From Adiantum capillus-veneris (lineage: Eukaryota; Streptophyta; Polypodiopsida; Polypodiales; Pteridaceae), in NCBI GenBank assembly GCA_014529385.2, contig CM043942.1:56481340-56545339 (forward strand): a DNA stretch of 64,000 nucleotides, written 5' to 3'. Shown piece by piece: positions 25,501 through 38,900 of the stretch. The notes below the pieces were generated by a model. The model was not told where the DNA came from. It saw only the letters and a list, made by a program, of their open reading frames with translations, and did not search any database. Numbering within the stretch: the first letter of the stretch is position 1; each line of letters begins with the position of its first letter. The translations under genes were made by a program, and so were the position numbers.

Positions 25501-26969
25501 GGTTTAAATATGTATATGGAAATGATTCTAGGTTAGGCACCTAAAAATGTAACCTATGCTAATGAGAGTTTATGCATAAAGCAAGCTAATGCTCATCAAG
25601 GTTTCAAGAAATCCTCCTTGGAATGAAAGTCCCAAAAGATCTTTGAATTAAACCCCTAAAAGGGCACCCAAAATGAGAAAGGTCTATCAAATATGAAGCT
25701 ATGGAGTGCTATAGAGGTGAGAGTCAAGCGTGTAGAGATGAAGAAGACCTGAAAAATGTTGCTCTATTACTCAATGTGTGCACCAAAGAAGGAATAAATT
25801 TTCATGATGGAAACACTCTCAGATTTGGAACTAGCCTCACATGAGTCTGGGCAAGTCGCTCCACCTTTCTTTTGTATGCAAGACCACTTTCACACACCCC
25901 CTTGCTCTATCCAATCCCACCATGGGGAGCATGTGAGGGATAGAAATAGTATGCATGCACATGCAACTCATCCAAGCCTCATGAAACTCCAACATGCCCC
26001 TCCTTCTCCTTCAGAACAACCTTTGCTCTCATATGACTATAAGGAAAAAGGTCTTTTGGGTGATGACAAACACTCCTCCTAGCCCCACCTCCCCTAGCTT
26101 AATAGCCATTGGCCTAGGGAGAGACTCCATGTAGTTATGCTAGACCATGCCCACTTGCTAAGATCCTTATCTTTACAGGTATTGTTCTATAGGTATAAAG
26201 CCTTTTAAGTACAAAGAAAAAGAAAGAGTTTGCGAGCGGTCAAGCAAGCATCAAGATCTAGATGTGAAAGGATGCATTCCCATCTCAAACCACAGAGGAT
26301 CAAGGATTCCATGTTGAAAAATAAAAAATCCTCAAGACAGAAGATTCACATGGAGCAAACGGTTTTCCAAAAGAAGAATTTTATCAAAATAATACTACAT
26401 CATCCTTTTGAGCATTATAAGTTTTCACTTCTTACCTTACATATGGAGAAGAATAAACCTTACTAGACATACGATGGTACATGTGGTAGAAAGACATGGA
26501 AGAGAGGAATTTTATACAATTCAACACAAAAAATCATGGCTACTACAAGATGACAAGATCCATGCAAAGAGGTCCTTATTGTCAAGCATAGAGAACCACT
26601 TTGGCATAATGGAGCTTCCTTTAAGGGAAGGAATTTGAAAAGTAAGGGAGGGCTTGTCATGGATTCAAGGGAAGTCTAATTATAATTCTATTGTAAGCAA
26701 TTAATCACATTATACTTTCCTATTTTCAAGTCTCTCCTATACATGATGCTTTCTTTTTCACATTCCTCCATCTCCCCAACTTTTTCACATGTTATGTATC
26801 CATAGCTTGCATAAGGCCCAAATGTTTAAGTGGGAGGTTTTGGGTCTAAAGGTCATAGTCCCAACAATTACCCATGTCCATTTGGCATAATAACCATGTA
26901 AGTATACATTATCATTCAATACAATAAGAAACTACTCTATTGTAGGCTATGCTCACCTCCCCTGAAAGT

Positions 26970-26970
<1 letters not shown>
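22581..26970. other. Stretch with no recognised gene
   Basis: I see no protein domain, RNA gene or clear element end. 22770-23240 is GA-rich with open frames on both strands caused by composition. 23704-23720 is a short TA run. 24120-24240 is again GA-rich. Scattered short open frames (for example 24837-25127, 25804-26082, 26230-26466) look like chance frames. Confidence 0.4.
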
Positions 26971-27051
<81 letters not shown>

Positions 27052-27134
27052 TCTCTCTCTCAAAATGTTTTATACATATTAATAAACTTGGGATGAGTTC
27101 CAAAGTGGATTGCCTCTCTCTCTCTCTCTCTCTC
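26971..27134. repeat. (CT)n microsatellites
   Basis: CT run at 26971-27049 with a short imperfect continuation to 27060, and a second run at 27113-27134 after 50 bp of AT-rich sequence. Confidence 0.9.
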
Positions 27135-28469
27135 TTTTCCAACATTCAAAATTCCCTTGCAAGGAGATGTTTTGTGATAAAATTCTAGAGTGGGTAGTTG
27201 TATAGAATAGCTATATATATAAAAAAGTGGCACAAAGCTAATGGGTTCAGTTGCTACATATCATAGCTCACAAAGGACCAACTTTACGAGAATTTTCACT
27301 GTGGAAAAGTTTGTACAAAAGCACAAAAACTCCTCCATCGTGCTTTTTCTAATAAAAATAGAGGTCAAATGAGCTTGAGTATGAATTTTAAGAGTATGAA
27401 AATCTATGATAATTTTGAAAGGCCATTTCACCTAATGAATGTTAACCAAAGATCACCTAGATGTGAGTAATTGATATAAGGGCATTGATGCTCACAACAT
27501 TGCTTAGGATGAAGTCATGTTTCTACAGTGTCCTCAAATACCATTTTTTGGAGTTAAGCTTGCAAGAAAGACCATCCACATCGTAAAGAAGATCAAGAAG
27601 TTCAAGGGCACACAACATAATTGTCAAGATATATTACCTAGTGTTGTGCAACTAGAAAGTCTAGAAAAGTTTCATGGCACTGCTCGCATATTTAAGTGTG
27701 GTGAAATTAACCTCCTAGTAGGTTGGAGGGGAGAAATTGTTGTGGTAGTCACGTGAATCATTACCATATAATGTTCAGAAGTCTCATAGGTAACAAGGTT
27801 TTTGTATAGGTGTGGGTCTAGGAGTTAACAAGTTGCTCGATAGACCCGTTTCCACTTGATTGACACTATACATCTCTAGTTTCTTTATCCCAAGAGGGAT
27901 TGTAATTACCATGTTTGGATAGTTTTTAAGATTCAGAGTGGGCTAACAATTACGACACTAATGTTTCCACAAGTGCTTTTGGTTGTGTGCTAGGATAACT
28001 CTTATGTATCATGTTTCACAAAGAAGCAACATAGTCAATAAGTAGTCAAAATTGATGAACCTAGTGTGACCTGCTCGCACCAAGCACATGGAGCTACAAT
28101 ACCCATTAAGTCTAGGAGGAGAGTCTCTCTCCACCAGATATTTTTCTCATTTATGTGCTTGCATAGGATAACCTTATGTTTTTTCACACGGCATTTTCTC
28201 ACAAGAAGCTCAAACATTTTAGCAATCTTTGGACTTATTCCCTTTTGTGGACTGATCACCCTCCACAGGGTTAGGGAGTTTGCTACACATGAGTATTGGC
28301 ACGTGTTCAATATATTACTCTGATAGGGATCTACTCCCATGGTATGGTAGTGATGTCAATCAACAAACTTAGGAACATTCAACACTTTTCTTGCTCCTCA
28401 GGAGGAGGTTTTCCCTTGATTGTTATCCTTAGATAGTGAATGCGTCCATAACCCTATTGTGAGGCACGA
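27135..28469. other. Stretch with no recognised gene
   Basis: AT-rich sequence. The open frames at 27517-27756 (+) and around 28035-28340 (both strands) have no recognisable motif. Confidence 0.4.
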
Positions 28470-29125
28470 GATCTATGCATGGCATTCTCCATCTAGCCTC
28501 TCTCCTTTGCATGCTTAGCCTAAGTCCATCACCCCTGGTCTTGCCATTTCCCTACCCTTTAACCTTGCATGCCTAGCCTAGGGCGGGCCCCCCTTGGTCC
28601 TACCATTTCCTTGACATCACTCCCCCCTTTGCAAAATTGTTTTCTCCTTAAAAATAAATTTGGGTTATTGTTTATTAAGAACAATAACCCAAATTTGGGT
28701 TATTGTTTATTAAGAACATTAATGGTTTTTGACTTGAGCTTGTTGATTTCATGAAACCTCCCATGCAAGGGAAATATGCATGCCATTCTTCACTTGGACT
28801 CTCTCCTTTCGTAGAATCCTAGCCTATCCTTAGGAGACCCTGAACTTGCATGCCTAGCCTAGAGCTATGCCTCCTTAGTCCTATCGTTAGACTACCCCAA
28901 AACCTTTCATGCCTACCCTAGGGTTGTGCCCTCTTGGTCCTATCCGTGTTGTGACACCTAGGGTTTTTCCTATACATGTACTTGAGCTTCCACTTCTTGA
29001 ATGCATGATCAATCCCTCTGAGCACAGTGCAACCTTAGGACAAGGAGGGCACATATGATATTTTTGCAAATTAGGTGTTGCCATAGGGGAGGAAGTTCCT
29101 CAATTGGAGGAAGTCCCTACATAGC
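28470..29125 (+). repeat. Repeat R3, copy 2
   Basis: Follows 21910-22580 for about 650 bp. It differs by a 35-bp-period duplication at 28656-28718 that includes a perfect 11-bp stem. It ends directly before a copia integrase relic. Confidence 0.65.
28656..28718. repeat. Tandem duplication with hairpin
   Basis: A 28-bp unit (AAATTTGGGTTATTGTTTAT...) occurs at 28656-28683 and 28691-28718. Between them ATAACCC completes a stem GGGTTATTGTT / AACAATAACCC. Absent from R3 copy 1, so it arose in this copy. Confidence 0.8.
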
Positions 29126-29134
29126 TAACACATC

Positions 29135-30910
29135 AAAAATCTTGCCTTGGTTTTGTCTAAATACCCAATGCTATCTTCTTAAGCGTAAGGAAGAGGTCTT
29201 TTCTACATTCCAAAAATTCCTCACCATAGATGAGAACCAATCAGGAATAAAGCTCAAAGATTTTTTCACGGACAATGGTGGAGAATACGTCTCCATGGAG
29301 TTCACGAATTTTTGCAATCGAAGAGGCATTCGCTGGTATTTTACTTCTCTATATACACCTTGACAAAATGGGATAGCTGAAAGAATGAATCGCACGCTTC
29401 AAGAGAGAGTTATCTCTATGATGTCTATGGTGAAGCTTACTCTAGAGTTTTGGGGGAAGCTGTTCTGACCGCAGTGCACATCATCAAGAGGTCACCTAGT
29501 TCTCCTATGAATTTCAAAATTCCAGAGGAATAATGGACTGGGAAAATTCCAAGCTATGAGCATTTATGTGTATTTGTATGTGAGGCATATGCACATGTGC
29601 CCAAAGAACTTCGTTGAAAGTTAGATCCCAGGTCACATAAATGCATTTTTATCGGTTATGGTGCAAATGACGAGATACGCTATCATCTCTGGCACCCAAA
29701 ATCCAACAAAGTCATTCATATCTCACACATGATTTTCAATGAATTAAAAATACACAAGAAGCCCATTAAAGAAGTTGAGTACAGACGCGTACGTTTTGAG
29801 GATGTAGCCTTCGAACCAACTCAATTCAGTAGTGTTGCTCCTAATCCTCAAGTGCAAGATACTACTATTTCTCCGTAGAGAGCAGAGTCCAACAATCATG
29901 CATTGTGACACTCTGTAAAGTATCACATGTGCCCGAGCGGTTTGAGCCGGGTATACACCACATTTTGGTCACTGCTGACAATGGAGAGCCAACCTGTACA
30001 AAGAAGCTATACAAATGGACGATAGCATTAAATGGGAGCAGGCTATGCGATCGAAATACAATTGGATTTTGGATAATGAGACATGGGATTTGGTTGAATT
30101 ACCAAAAGGAAAAAATGCTTTACCACTTGCAAATGGGTGTACAAGAAGAAGTATACAGCGGAAGATCCCGAGCCTAGGTACAAGCCTCATCTAGTTGCCA
30201 AGGGCTTCAAGCAACAAAAAGGTGTAGATTTCGATGATATTTTCTCTCCAGTAGTCAAGATGAGTACATTTTGCATTGTGCTTGGCTTGGTTGCTATCCA
30301 GGATATGGAACTTGTCCAAATGGACGTGAACACAACCTTTCTTCACGGGGATCTAGATGAAGATGTCTACATGAAACAACAAGAGGGTTTCGTATGTGAC
30401 ACCCAAAAGCCAACGAGGACAGAATTGGTTTGTTCACTCAAAAAGGCACTCTATGGCCTCAAGAAAGGTTCCAGGCAGTGGTACCAAAAATTCAACAAAT
30501 TCATGCAGTCTCAGGGTTACATAAGAAGTCAAGAGGATCATTGCTTATACACAAAGAGGTTGAACGATGGTTCTTTAATCATCTTTATCTTGTATGTAGA
30601 TGATATCTTTATCGCAGGCAAATTAATATATGAGATCAATCAATTGAAAAAGATGCTAAACACTCAGTTTTCCATCAAAGATTTGGGAAATGCCAATCAC
30701 TTTCTTGGTATGCAAATCAAGAGAGACAGGCAACGTGGAAACCTTGAATTATCTCAAGAAAAGTTTATCCACAAAGCCTTACAACGTTTTAGTATGCAGG
30801 GGGAAAGTCACAAAGTACCCCAAAGCATACTCCAAACTTAGCAAGGATGATTCTCCCAAGACAGTGGCTAAGAAAGAGGAAATGGCGAAAGTGCCATATT
30901 CCTTGTAAGA
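29135..30910 (+). pseudogene. pol: Ty1/copia integrase-RT fragment (decayed)
   Basis: Integrase core: DFFTDNGGEYVSMEF, then QNGIAERMNRTLQERV with a stop just before it. The intermediate region carries many stops. The RT is open at 30137-30841 with LVAKGFKQQKGVDFDD, MDVNTTFLHGDLDE, ALYGLKKGSRQWYQKF and the catalytic ILYVDDIFIAGK. A frame change near 30800 leads to LSKDDSPKTVAKKEEMAKVP, where the match stops (no RNase H). It is a different subfamily from the intact element at 35980: the same motifs are kept, with many residue differences. Confidence 0.85.
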
Positions 30911-31222
30911 GGAGGATATAACGAGGAGAGGAGCAAGAGATCACTCTCTCTTGGGATCATGGTGAAGAGCAAGACAAAATAAAGGGAAAAGGGGGGGTGC
31001 AAGGATTCTCTCTCTCTATATATATATATAATATGGGGAAGGAAGTAAAGACGGGAATCTCTTACAAGAGATGGAGAAAGGTAACAAGAAAAGAAGGAGG
31101 TTAAGGAGGAACAACAAGGGAGACAAGGAGAATGGGGGAGCGCAAGGATTTGACTCTCCCTCCCACTATCTCTCTCTCTCTACCATGGTGAGGAATAAGA
31201 AGGGGTTCTCTCTCAAGGATTC

Positions 31223-31296
<74 letters not shown>

Positions 31297-31489
31297 TATA
31301 GGCAATAAAGATGAGTCAAGGCATGTTCGTGAAGAGTCCATAAGAGCAAGGGAAGGGAGTAAGGATTGTTGAAATCAAGGGGAAGAGGAAGTTTACACCC
31401 TCACCCGCACTCCCCTTTGTCAGCAACTTTGGTTTTCATACTTTCGCTCATGATCACACCAAAATTAAGATCACACAATGCCGTTGAGG
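30911..31489. repeat. GA/CT-rich degenerate repeats with (CT)33
   Basis: Two diverged units with GGGGG(T/A)GCGCAAGGATT-like phrases and CTCTCT tails at about 30985 and 31135. A TA run lies at 31016-31032 and a 67-bp CT run at 31225-31291. No gene. Confidence 0.6.
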
Positions 31490-32234
31490 TTTTCTAGGTA
31501 AGCATCAAGAGAAGCAACCTCTAAGCACCTCTCAAGGCTCTTGTGCTTCTCAATTGGGGATGGGGCAACCACAAGCAAGAAAAAACAACAACAAAACCAC
31601 AACCAAATAAGTGAAGGGGCACCACCTAGTCATGGGATGAAAACTAGGATGCAAGCAAATATTGTCACGACCAAGAAGAGGTGCAACAAAACACACACAC
31701 AAAATCTCACACTAAGACACACACTAAATGAGGCAAGAGAGAGCTAGAGCGAAGGGAAGAGAGAGAGGAATGGAACTTGCATAATACCTTGTTCGTGAAT
31801 TTCAAATGGAGATGGTTCATTATGATGCTATCGTAGAGCTTGTCAAAACTAACCAAATGCTAAACATTGCCAACACACACACACACACACACACACACGC
31901 ACGTGCACACACACACACACAGTCTTAGGCTGTGGGAGACCTCTTACCACATTACCTTCTTAAAGTGGACACAAAATTGGCAATGTAAACACACTAAAAC
32001 ACTTTGTCAAACAAAGCTCAAACGATAGAAACTTAAAAGACACAAGTCACCTTGAATTCACCAAACGGTATTGCAAGATTTTTGGACTCACCCTTGTGTA
32101 GATCATCAAAAATGACCTCTGGTCTTTTATTCTTTCTCATTCTCTTCATGCCACCGTCTTCAAGGTTGATTACCGCAATGAAAATGGCAATTTGATTGAT
32201 GAAATACCTCAATTTACAGAGGTTAAGCATGGTT
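31490..32234 (-). repeat. Repeat R1, copy b, left part
   Basis: Reverse orientation. It carries the R1 right-end marks (GGGGCACCACCTAGTCATGG) and the GGACTCACCCTTGTGTAGAT segment that pairs with 49428-49460 in copy d. It stops at about 32234, where R1 copy c starts; the remainder resumes at 34835. Confidence 0.55.
31873..31921. repeat. (AC)n alternating purine-pyrimidine tract
   Basis: 49 bp of alternating purine and pyrimidine, mostly CA with a GCACGTGC centre. Confidence 0.8.
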
Positions 32235-34533
32235 TACATACTGATAGTGATAGCCGTTTTTTGGCTCTCCATAATTGCCATAGTAAGTTACTCCACCTTA
32301 CGAAATTCACCCAAACGCTATGGCTATCCCTACCATTTCACTGTACATAGGCGTGTGTGAGTTAGGGGGCTTTTCCCATATCTTCTTAAAAACCCTCAGC
32401 TAACTAGTCACTGGTCTAGTCGAGCCAAAAAAAAAAGTATATTATGGCCTCTTTGTGTGTAAATATTTCATTGTATATATGGCTTAAATATAGGAATTTT
32501 TTATAATTATTTTGGTATTTTCGTATTTCTACTTAGGTGTGTGTTTTATTAAACCTATGTACACCTTCTTTCATCCTCTTACACCATAATTATATTTTTT
32601 TCCAATATGTACATACTCTAACCTCATATTTTTCCTTTATACAAATCACTCCCACATTTCACCCTCACCCTCGTGAAAACAAAAAATTGATTTCTACTCA
32701 TTGGTTACGTTTATTATATTATTTACTTGGATACCTTTTCCTCTTTCACCCAAAATAATTCAAGGAGGGACCATATCATATGATTCCAATATCTTTCCAT
32801 ATCCATAACTCCTCCATATTATTATTATTATTTTTACTCACTATTCTAACACCATGTGCTCATTGAGCTAAAGTCCATGAATAGTCCATACACTAGTCCC
32901 ACCATGTATATATTTCTTTATTCACCAATAATCCTCCTCCATGCATGGGTCAAGGAAAACTTGGATGCTTTGTATTATAATATGACAAAGGAGGGGCTCA
33001 CTCTTGGATGCATTGTACAAATTCAACAAAGGAGGGGGCCACTAAAAGACTTTTGCAAGCATAAAAACAAGCTTTTTGGTGAGAATTTGGCACCTATTTT
33101 CACTCCGAATTTGGAGCGATGGTCAAAAGAGAAAATGTAGCCCACGCTTTGAATAATCACTTCAAATTTTTTCATGATTTTTGGAGCTACCAGCGGTGAG
33201 CTATGATTTTTTGAGTGGACCCCAGTTTGCCCACTTTTCTCACAAGTAGCCCTTAGTCTTCTCTCACCCTTCCACACACCTACTCACTCTTACACATCCC
33301 TCCCTCTCCTTCCCTCACTCAAACCTACAATTTCCATGGCTTCTCCCACCCTCTTCACCATTACCCTTCTCTCTCATCCCTATAGTTCTTTTATGAACCT
33401 CTACATACATACACCCTCTTCATGTCTCTCTCTATTGCTTCTATGTTACAATTTCATTTACCTCTCCTAAAAATATCTAAAATTCAGCATCTTAACCATG
33501 ATAACTTCTGCAAATTGAGGATTTTTCATCAACAAATCCTCTTTTCATCGTGGTGGTCAACCGTGGCGGCGGCGTAAAGAAGCGAAGAAGAAGAAGAAGA
33601 CCAGCGGTCATTTTTTCCACAATCTACACAAGGGTGAGTTCAAGCTTCTTCAAAGCTTCACCATCTCAATGATTCTCTTTTAGTTCACCCCTCTTCCTTC
33701 ATCAAATCAACTCATCCTACCCATTGTAAATGTATCACTAACAATTCTAGTGATTATTACCACTAACAACTAACTTCTCTTGTAAAAATGCACCCACACT
33801 ATCAACATATGGAGTAGGCAACCACAAAAGTAAACCAAATTCACTCACTCCCATGGAAGTTTCTCTCCTTTCACCACATCAATAATTCTCTTACTTGAGC
33901 CCACATCCATGTGACTCAAGAGAAAAGAGAGACCCCATTCTCATTTGAAATTCATAAAAATTCATAATCCTTGATCTTTCCTAATAAAATTGATTAGGCT
34001 TAATCCTAATCAAGGCTTCTAAAACCTATAAATAGAACCCATTCCTCCTTGTAAAGTTTCACTATACCATTGCACACTAGATTGAGCGTACCATACGCCA
34101 GTTCTATCTTGGTTGTAAAGAGAAAGTAAGCTTTCTATACACCATCACCTTGGTGCATAGAAAAGCTTGAGCTAGTTTGAGTGAGTGCGAGTAGAAGATA
34201 TTCTTCCTACCATTGTTGTATCTACCCCAACATCAATGAATTGGTAGTTTTGGGTGCAATTCATGTCCAAAGGCTCACGCTTCTCCTCCAATTTGGCTTG
34301 GCAAACTCATTCAGCTTCATAAGGTGACTTGTTTCATTGAAGGTTGTTGTTTTGTTGCTTGTGATTCATTGGCTCTTGTTTGGCTACCATTGTAAGAGGG
34401 TGGATGGTGAGAGGGCTCCCATAACCCTAAGACAATGTGCTAGTGATGCTATGACCAAATCTTGTCACTTGATTCCGCAAGCTCTAAGTTCCTTTTTGTG
34501 CAAAATAAAAAGTTGAAGCTAAGTTGTACACCA

Positions 34534-34572
<39 letters not shown>

Positions 34573-34834
34573 TTTTAGTGTGTGAGAGTGTTCCATTGGT
34601 GTTAGGGTTAGTGTAAATTCCTTGCTTGTTTGTGGGTTGCTCTAACGATTCTCCTCTTTTGTATCCTAGTTCGCTCTTAAACTAGGTGGTGCCCCTTGTG
34701 TAGTTGGGATTTGGCTCTGGGTTTGTTGTTTTGGTTTGTGTTGTGTTGTGCCCCAACCCCATTGAGCAGCACGGGAGCCTTGAAGGGTGTCTAGAGGTTG
34801 CTCTTCTTGTTGCCCGCCCCGGACCGCCTTAATA
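32235..34834 (+). repeat. Repeat R1, copy c (most complete)
   Basis: About 2.6 kb, non-coding, inserted inside R1 copy b in opposite orientation. Left part: GATAGCCGTTTTTTGGCT and the CTATGTACAGTG-type block (reverse of 50790-50880). Middle: reversed core GGACCCCAGTTTGCCCAC at 33213. Right part: TATAAATA box at 34027, then a leader-like region, a CT run at 34539-34569, and the end GCCCGCCCCGGACCGCC. A TATA box followed by non-coding leader suggests a long LTR or a large non-autonomous retroelement (LARD-like); this is inference. Confidence 0.6.
34027..34034 (+). promoter_or_regulatory. TATA box of R1 copy c
   Basis: TATAAATA in CCTATAAATAGAACCC. The equivalent site in copy a is a - strand TATAAAAG near 14090. 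Confidence 0.45.
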
Positions 34835-35345
34835 GCAAGTATATAGAGAATAGGTAAGAAGAAATTATAATTTAGAGGTGATTGAGAGAGACATAGAGAG
34901 GGTGTATGTACATGTAGAAATCCCTATGAGAAGTATGGAGGTGAGAGGGGAGGTTAATGGCGAAGAGGGTGAGAGAAACCATGGAAGGTGCAAGCTTGAG
35001 TTGTGGATAGAGAGGAGTGTGTATGTGTGTGTAAATGTGAAGGAAGATGAGAGAAGACTAGGCTTACTTGTGAGAAAAAGTGGGCTGATTGGGGTCCATA
35101 AATAAAATCATATCTCACTGGTGGTAGCTCCAAAAACTAAGAAAAACTTGAGAATATTATTTACCTTGTGGGATACATTTTATCTTTTGATCACTTCTTC
35201 AAATTTAAGTGGAGGTGGATGCCAAAAATATCACCAAAATACCTGTTTTTCTTTCTACAAAAGTCTTTAGTGGCCCCCCTTTATGTTGAATTTGCATAAG
35301 GCTCCAAAAGTGAGTCCCTCCTTGAATGAGAGCATGACCTAATAG
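34835..35345 (-). repeat. Repeat R1, copy b, right part
   Basis: Continues copy b after the insertion of copy c. Contains the core GGGCTGATTGGGGTCCA at 35082 and GGTAGCTCCAAAAACTAAG, and ends near GAGTCCCTCCTTGAATGAG. The copia element starts soon after. Confidence 0.55.
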
Positions 35346-35979
35346 ATTCTTAGGGGTTTGAAAACATTTATGGAAGTGGATACTGTGATTGTGGGTCTGC
35401 TAGTTGTGAGTCACGCTAGCAGACAGACCGCCGCAGCGGTCATAGGACAGTGATTGGTCTATTATAGGATGTATGCTAGTTCTGGGCAGTTTGCTGAGCC
35501 ATCTGAGAGGGTCGTGTGTGAGGTTTTTTGAAGCCAAGCACTGGGGGCTGGGTTACCCAGTGTGAGGTGGATTAGGTTGCTGGAGTTCCCCTCTACACGC
35601 ATCCTCTTCGGCGACTTTTATCCCTTAGGATGTATGACTTTGTGTAGACACTGGATTGCATCTTATGCGTCAGGCCGTTGAGGCATTGTTCAGGGTTCAG
35701 TCTTGAGACAGATACAGGTTCTGTCATCGCCCAGAGAGGAGACAGTGTATGCTTACAGGATTTGTCACTGGTCAGCTATTTATGATTGTTTTTTGAGCTA
35801 TCTTTTGGTTCCCAGAGCTCAGTTTACAGGGGAGACTCTGTCAAAAATTTTCAAAAATACTGACAGTTCCTGAGGAGAGGTGTTCAGCTTGTTGATTATA
35901 GCTTGTTTACTGTGTACAGAGGCCAGTTTACAGGGGAAACTCTGCCGAATTTTTCTCAGGAGTAAACAGTTTGGCAGAT
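35346..35979 (+). other. Leader of the copia element
   Basis: Untranslated region before gag. It contains an imperfect direct repeat: CAGTTTACAGGGGAGACTCTG at 35820 and CAGTTTACAGGGGAAACTCTG at 35926. No LTR end matching the 3' LTR is visible. Confidence 0.55.
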
Positions 35980-38900
35980 ATGGCATCTTCTCACAGTGAG
36001 ACTCTTTACAACATAAAGAAGCTGGATGGCACAAACTTTCCATTCTGGAAGAAGCAGATTTGGCAGGTTTTGGTGCAGAAAAAACAAGTGAAGCCACTGA
36101 AGCTCAAAGGGGAGAGACCAGAATTTATGGCTGAAGATGAGTGGGAAGAGCTTGACGAGTTAGCTTGTTCCACAATCATGCTGACACTGGCAGAAAATGT
36201 TTACTTCAACGTAGCAGAAGAGACTACAGCATATGGCGTATGGCAAAAGCTATGTGATATGTACGAGAAACAAAGTGCTGCTTCTCAGATTTACTGGCTC
36301 AAGAAATTGGTGGATTTGAAGATGAAGGAAGGGACAGCCATGTCAAATCATCTGAATGAATTTCACTCAATTTTCAGCCAGTTAACAGCACAGGAGATAG
36401 TCTTTCCAGATTCAGTGAAGGCTATGTTTCTCTTAATCACTTTGCCAGACAGTTGGGATACTTTTCGTACAGCGTTAAGTAATTCTGTCGCGCCAGAAGG
36501 TCTTACAAGTGCCAATGTAGAAGGCAGCTTGCTCACAGAGGAAGTGAACAGGAAGAACATTGACAAAGGCAAAGGCAATAGTGCTTTGGTCGTTCGAGGG
36601 AGACAACAGTTTAAAGAGAAGAAGGGTAAGAAGGCACAAAACCGAAGTAAGTCTCGTGATTCGAAGTCAAAGGATGACATAGAATGCTACCATTGTGGCA
36701 AGAAGGGTCACATGAAGCGAGACTGTACGAAGTGGAAACAAGAAAAAGGCAAAACAAAGAGTTCTGAGCAAGATGAAAAGAAGAGTTCAGTGAAGATTGA
36801 AGAGGTGAATGTCACAGGATCTGGTTCAGACAGTGATTCTGGTATAGCAGCTGGTGACATCTTCCTTACAAGCAATCTTGATTCTGTTTTCTTGACTGCA
36901 GAGGATGGACATGCTATGAGTGATTGGATTATCGACTCAGGGGCATCTTTACATGTTTCTCCGCACAAAGAGTGGTTTACATCATATGTGGCTACTAAAG
37001 ACTATGTCAGACTTGGCAATGAGCAGGTTTGTGACATACTTGGAGTGGGAGATGTGCAGTTGAAGTTTCAGAATGGCTCTTCTTTATGGCTCAAGAATGT
37101 CAGACATGTTCGAAAGAGCTTGATTAGTACAGGGAAGTTGGATGATGCGGGTTATGTGACAGTTTTTGGGAACAGTGCTTGGAAGATCTCCAAAGGTTCG
37201 ATGACTGTAGCACATGGCAGCAAGTCAGGAACTCTGTACACTCTACATGTTTCAGAGGTTAAAAACCATGTAATTAATGTGATTGAGCAGCCAAGTGTGT
37301 CACTGTGGCATCGTAGGTTGGGACATATGTCAAAAAGAGGAATGGAAATACTTTCTCATTATGGTTATTTGCCTGGCTTTTCATTTCAAGATTTCGAGTT
37401 TTGTGAGCATTGTGTTTATGGTAAGCAAACACAGGAACCGCACAGATCAAAGAGGAATCGTAGGGACGAACGGTTAGCTCTTGTACACAGTGACCTATGC
37501 GGACCAATGCCTAGTTTGTCACTAGGGGGAGCAGCGTACTTTTGTACATTCATAGATGACTATTCTCGCAAAGTATGGGTTTACTTCTTGAAGCACAAGG
37601 ATGAGGTGCTCAAGGTCTTTAAGACATTCTTACAGCTGGTGGAGAATCAGAGTGGTCAGAAGCTGAAGTGCTTGAGAACTGACAATGGTGGAGAGTACGT
37701 TTCCAAAGCTTTTCAAGACTTTTGTCAAGAAAAAGGGATTAAGCGGGAACTTACTGCACCATATAATCCTTCACAGAATGGGGTTGCAGAACGTATGAAT
37801 AGGACCATACAAGAGAAGGTCAGAAGCATGTTGTCAAATGCTGAGTTGCCTGATGGATTTTGGGCGGAAGCAGTGGCTACAGCAGTCCATTTGATCAACA
37901 GGTCTCCTAGTAGGGTTCTGGATAAGAGTGCAGTGGCCGAGATGCTATGGACAGGCAAGGCACCTTCGTATAAGCATCTCAGAGTCTTTGGTTGTGAAGC
38001 TTATAGCCATATTCCTAAGGAGTTCAGAAATAAGTTAGAACCAAAGAGCAAGAAGTGTATATTTCTTGGCTACGGAGAATCGGGCGAGATGGGTTACCGG
38101 CTTTGGGATCCTGAGTCTAGAAAGCTTATTCGTAGCAATGATGTGCATTTCAATGAAGCCAAGTTTCACGCTAAGCCAGAGAAGACAGAGGAGATCAGAA
38201 GAGTTGTCTTCAGGGAAGATGGACCTAGTGCTAGCACATCAAGACAGCATGGTCAGGCTCAGGAACAGCCTATAGTGGCTAGAGAGGCAGAATCAGTTGT
38301 GGTGAGACGTTCTGAGCGTGTCTCCAAACCACCTGATCGTTATGTGCCATCTCTAAATTATGTCATGCTCACAGATTGCGGAGAACCATCTTGTTACAAG
38401 GAAGCATTACAAGTGGTTGACTCGAAAAAATGGCAGTTGGCCATGCAGTCAGAGATGACAGCTCTGCATAAAAACCAGACATGGAAGTTGGTTAAATTAC
38501 CACAGGGCAAAAAGGCTCTACCTTGTAAATGGGTTTACAGGTATAAGATCACCGCTCATGATAGTCAGCCAAAGTACAAAGCAAGGCTTGTTGCCAAGGG
38601 CTTTAAGCAAGAACAAGGCATTGACTTTGATGAAGTCTTCTCTCCAGTGGTTAAGATGACTACATTGAGATGCTTTCTTGCATTGGTTGCTATATTGGAT
38701 TTGGTGTTGCACCAAATGGATGTCAAGACAGCGTTCTTGCATGGTGATTTAGATGTGGAAATTTACATGCAGCAGCCAGAAGGGTTTGTTGAGAAAGGCA
38801 TGGAACATTTGGTATGCCAGTTGTTAAAGAGTCTTTATGGCTTAAAACAATCACCGAGGGCATGGTACCATAAGTTCCACCAGTTTATGCTTTCTCAAGG

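Noticed and set aside
21910..29125. R3 copies as the two LTRs of one element
   Set aside because: A copia integrase relic follows the right copy directly, no primer site or polypurine tract fits, and no coding region lies between them.
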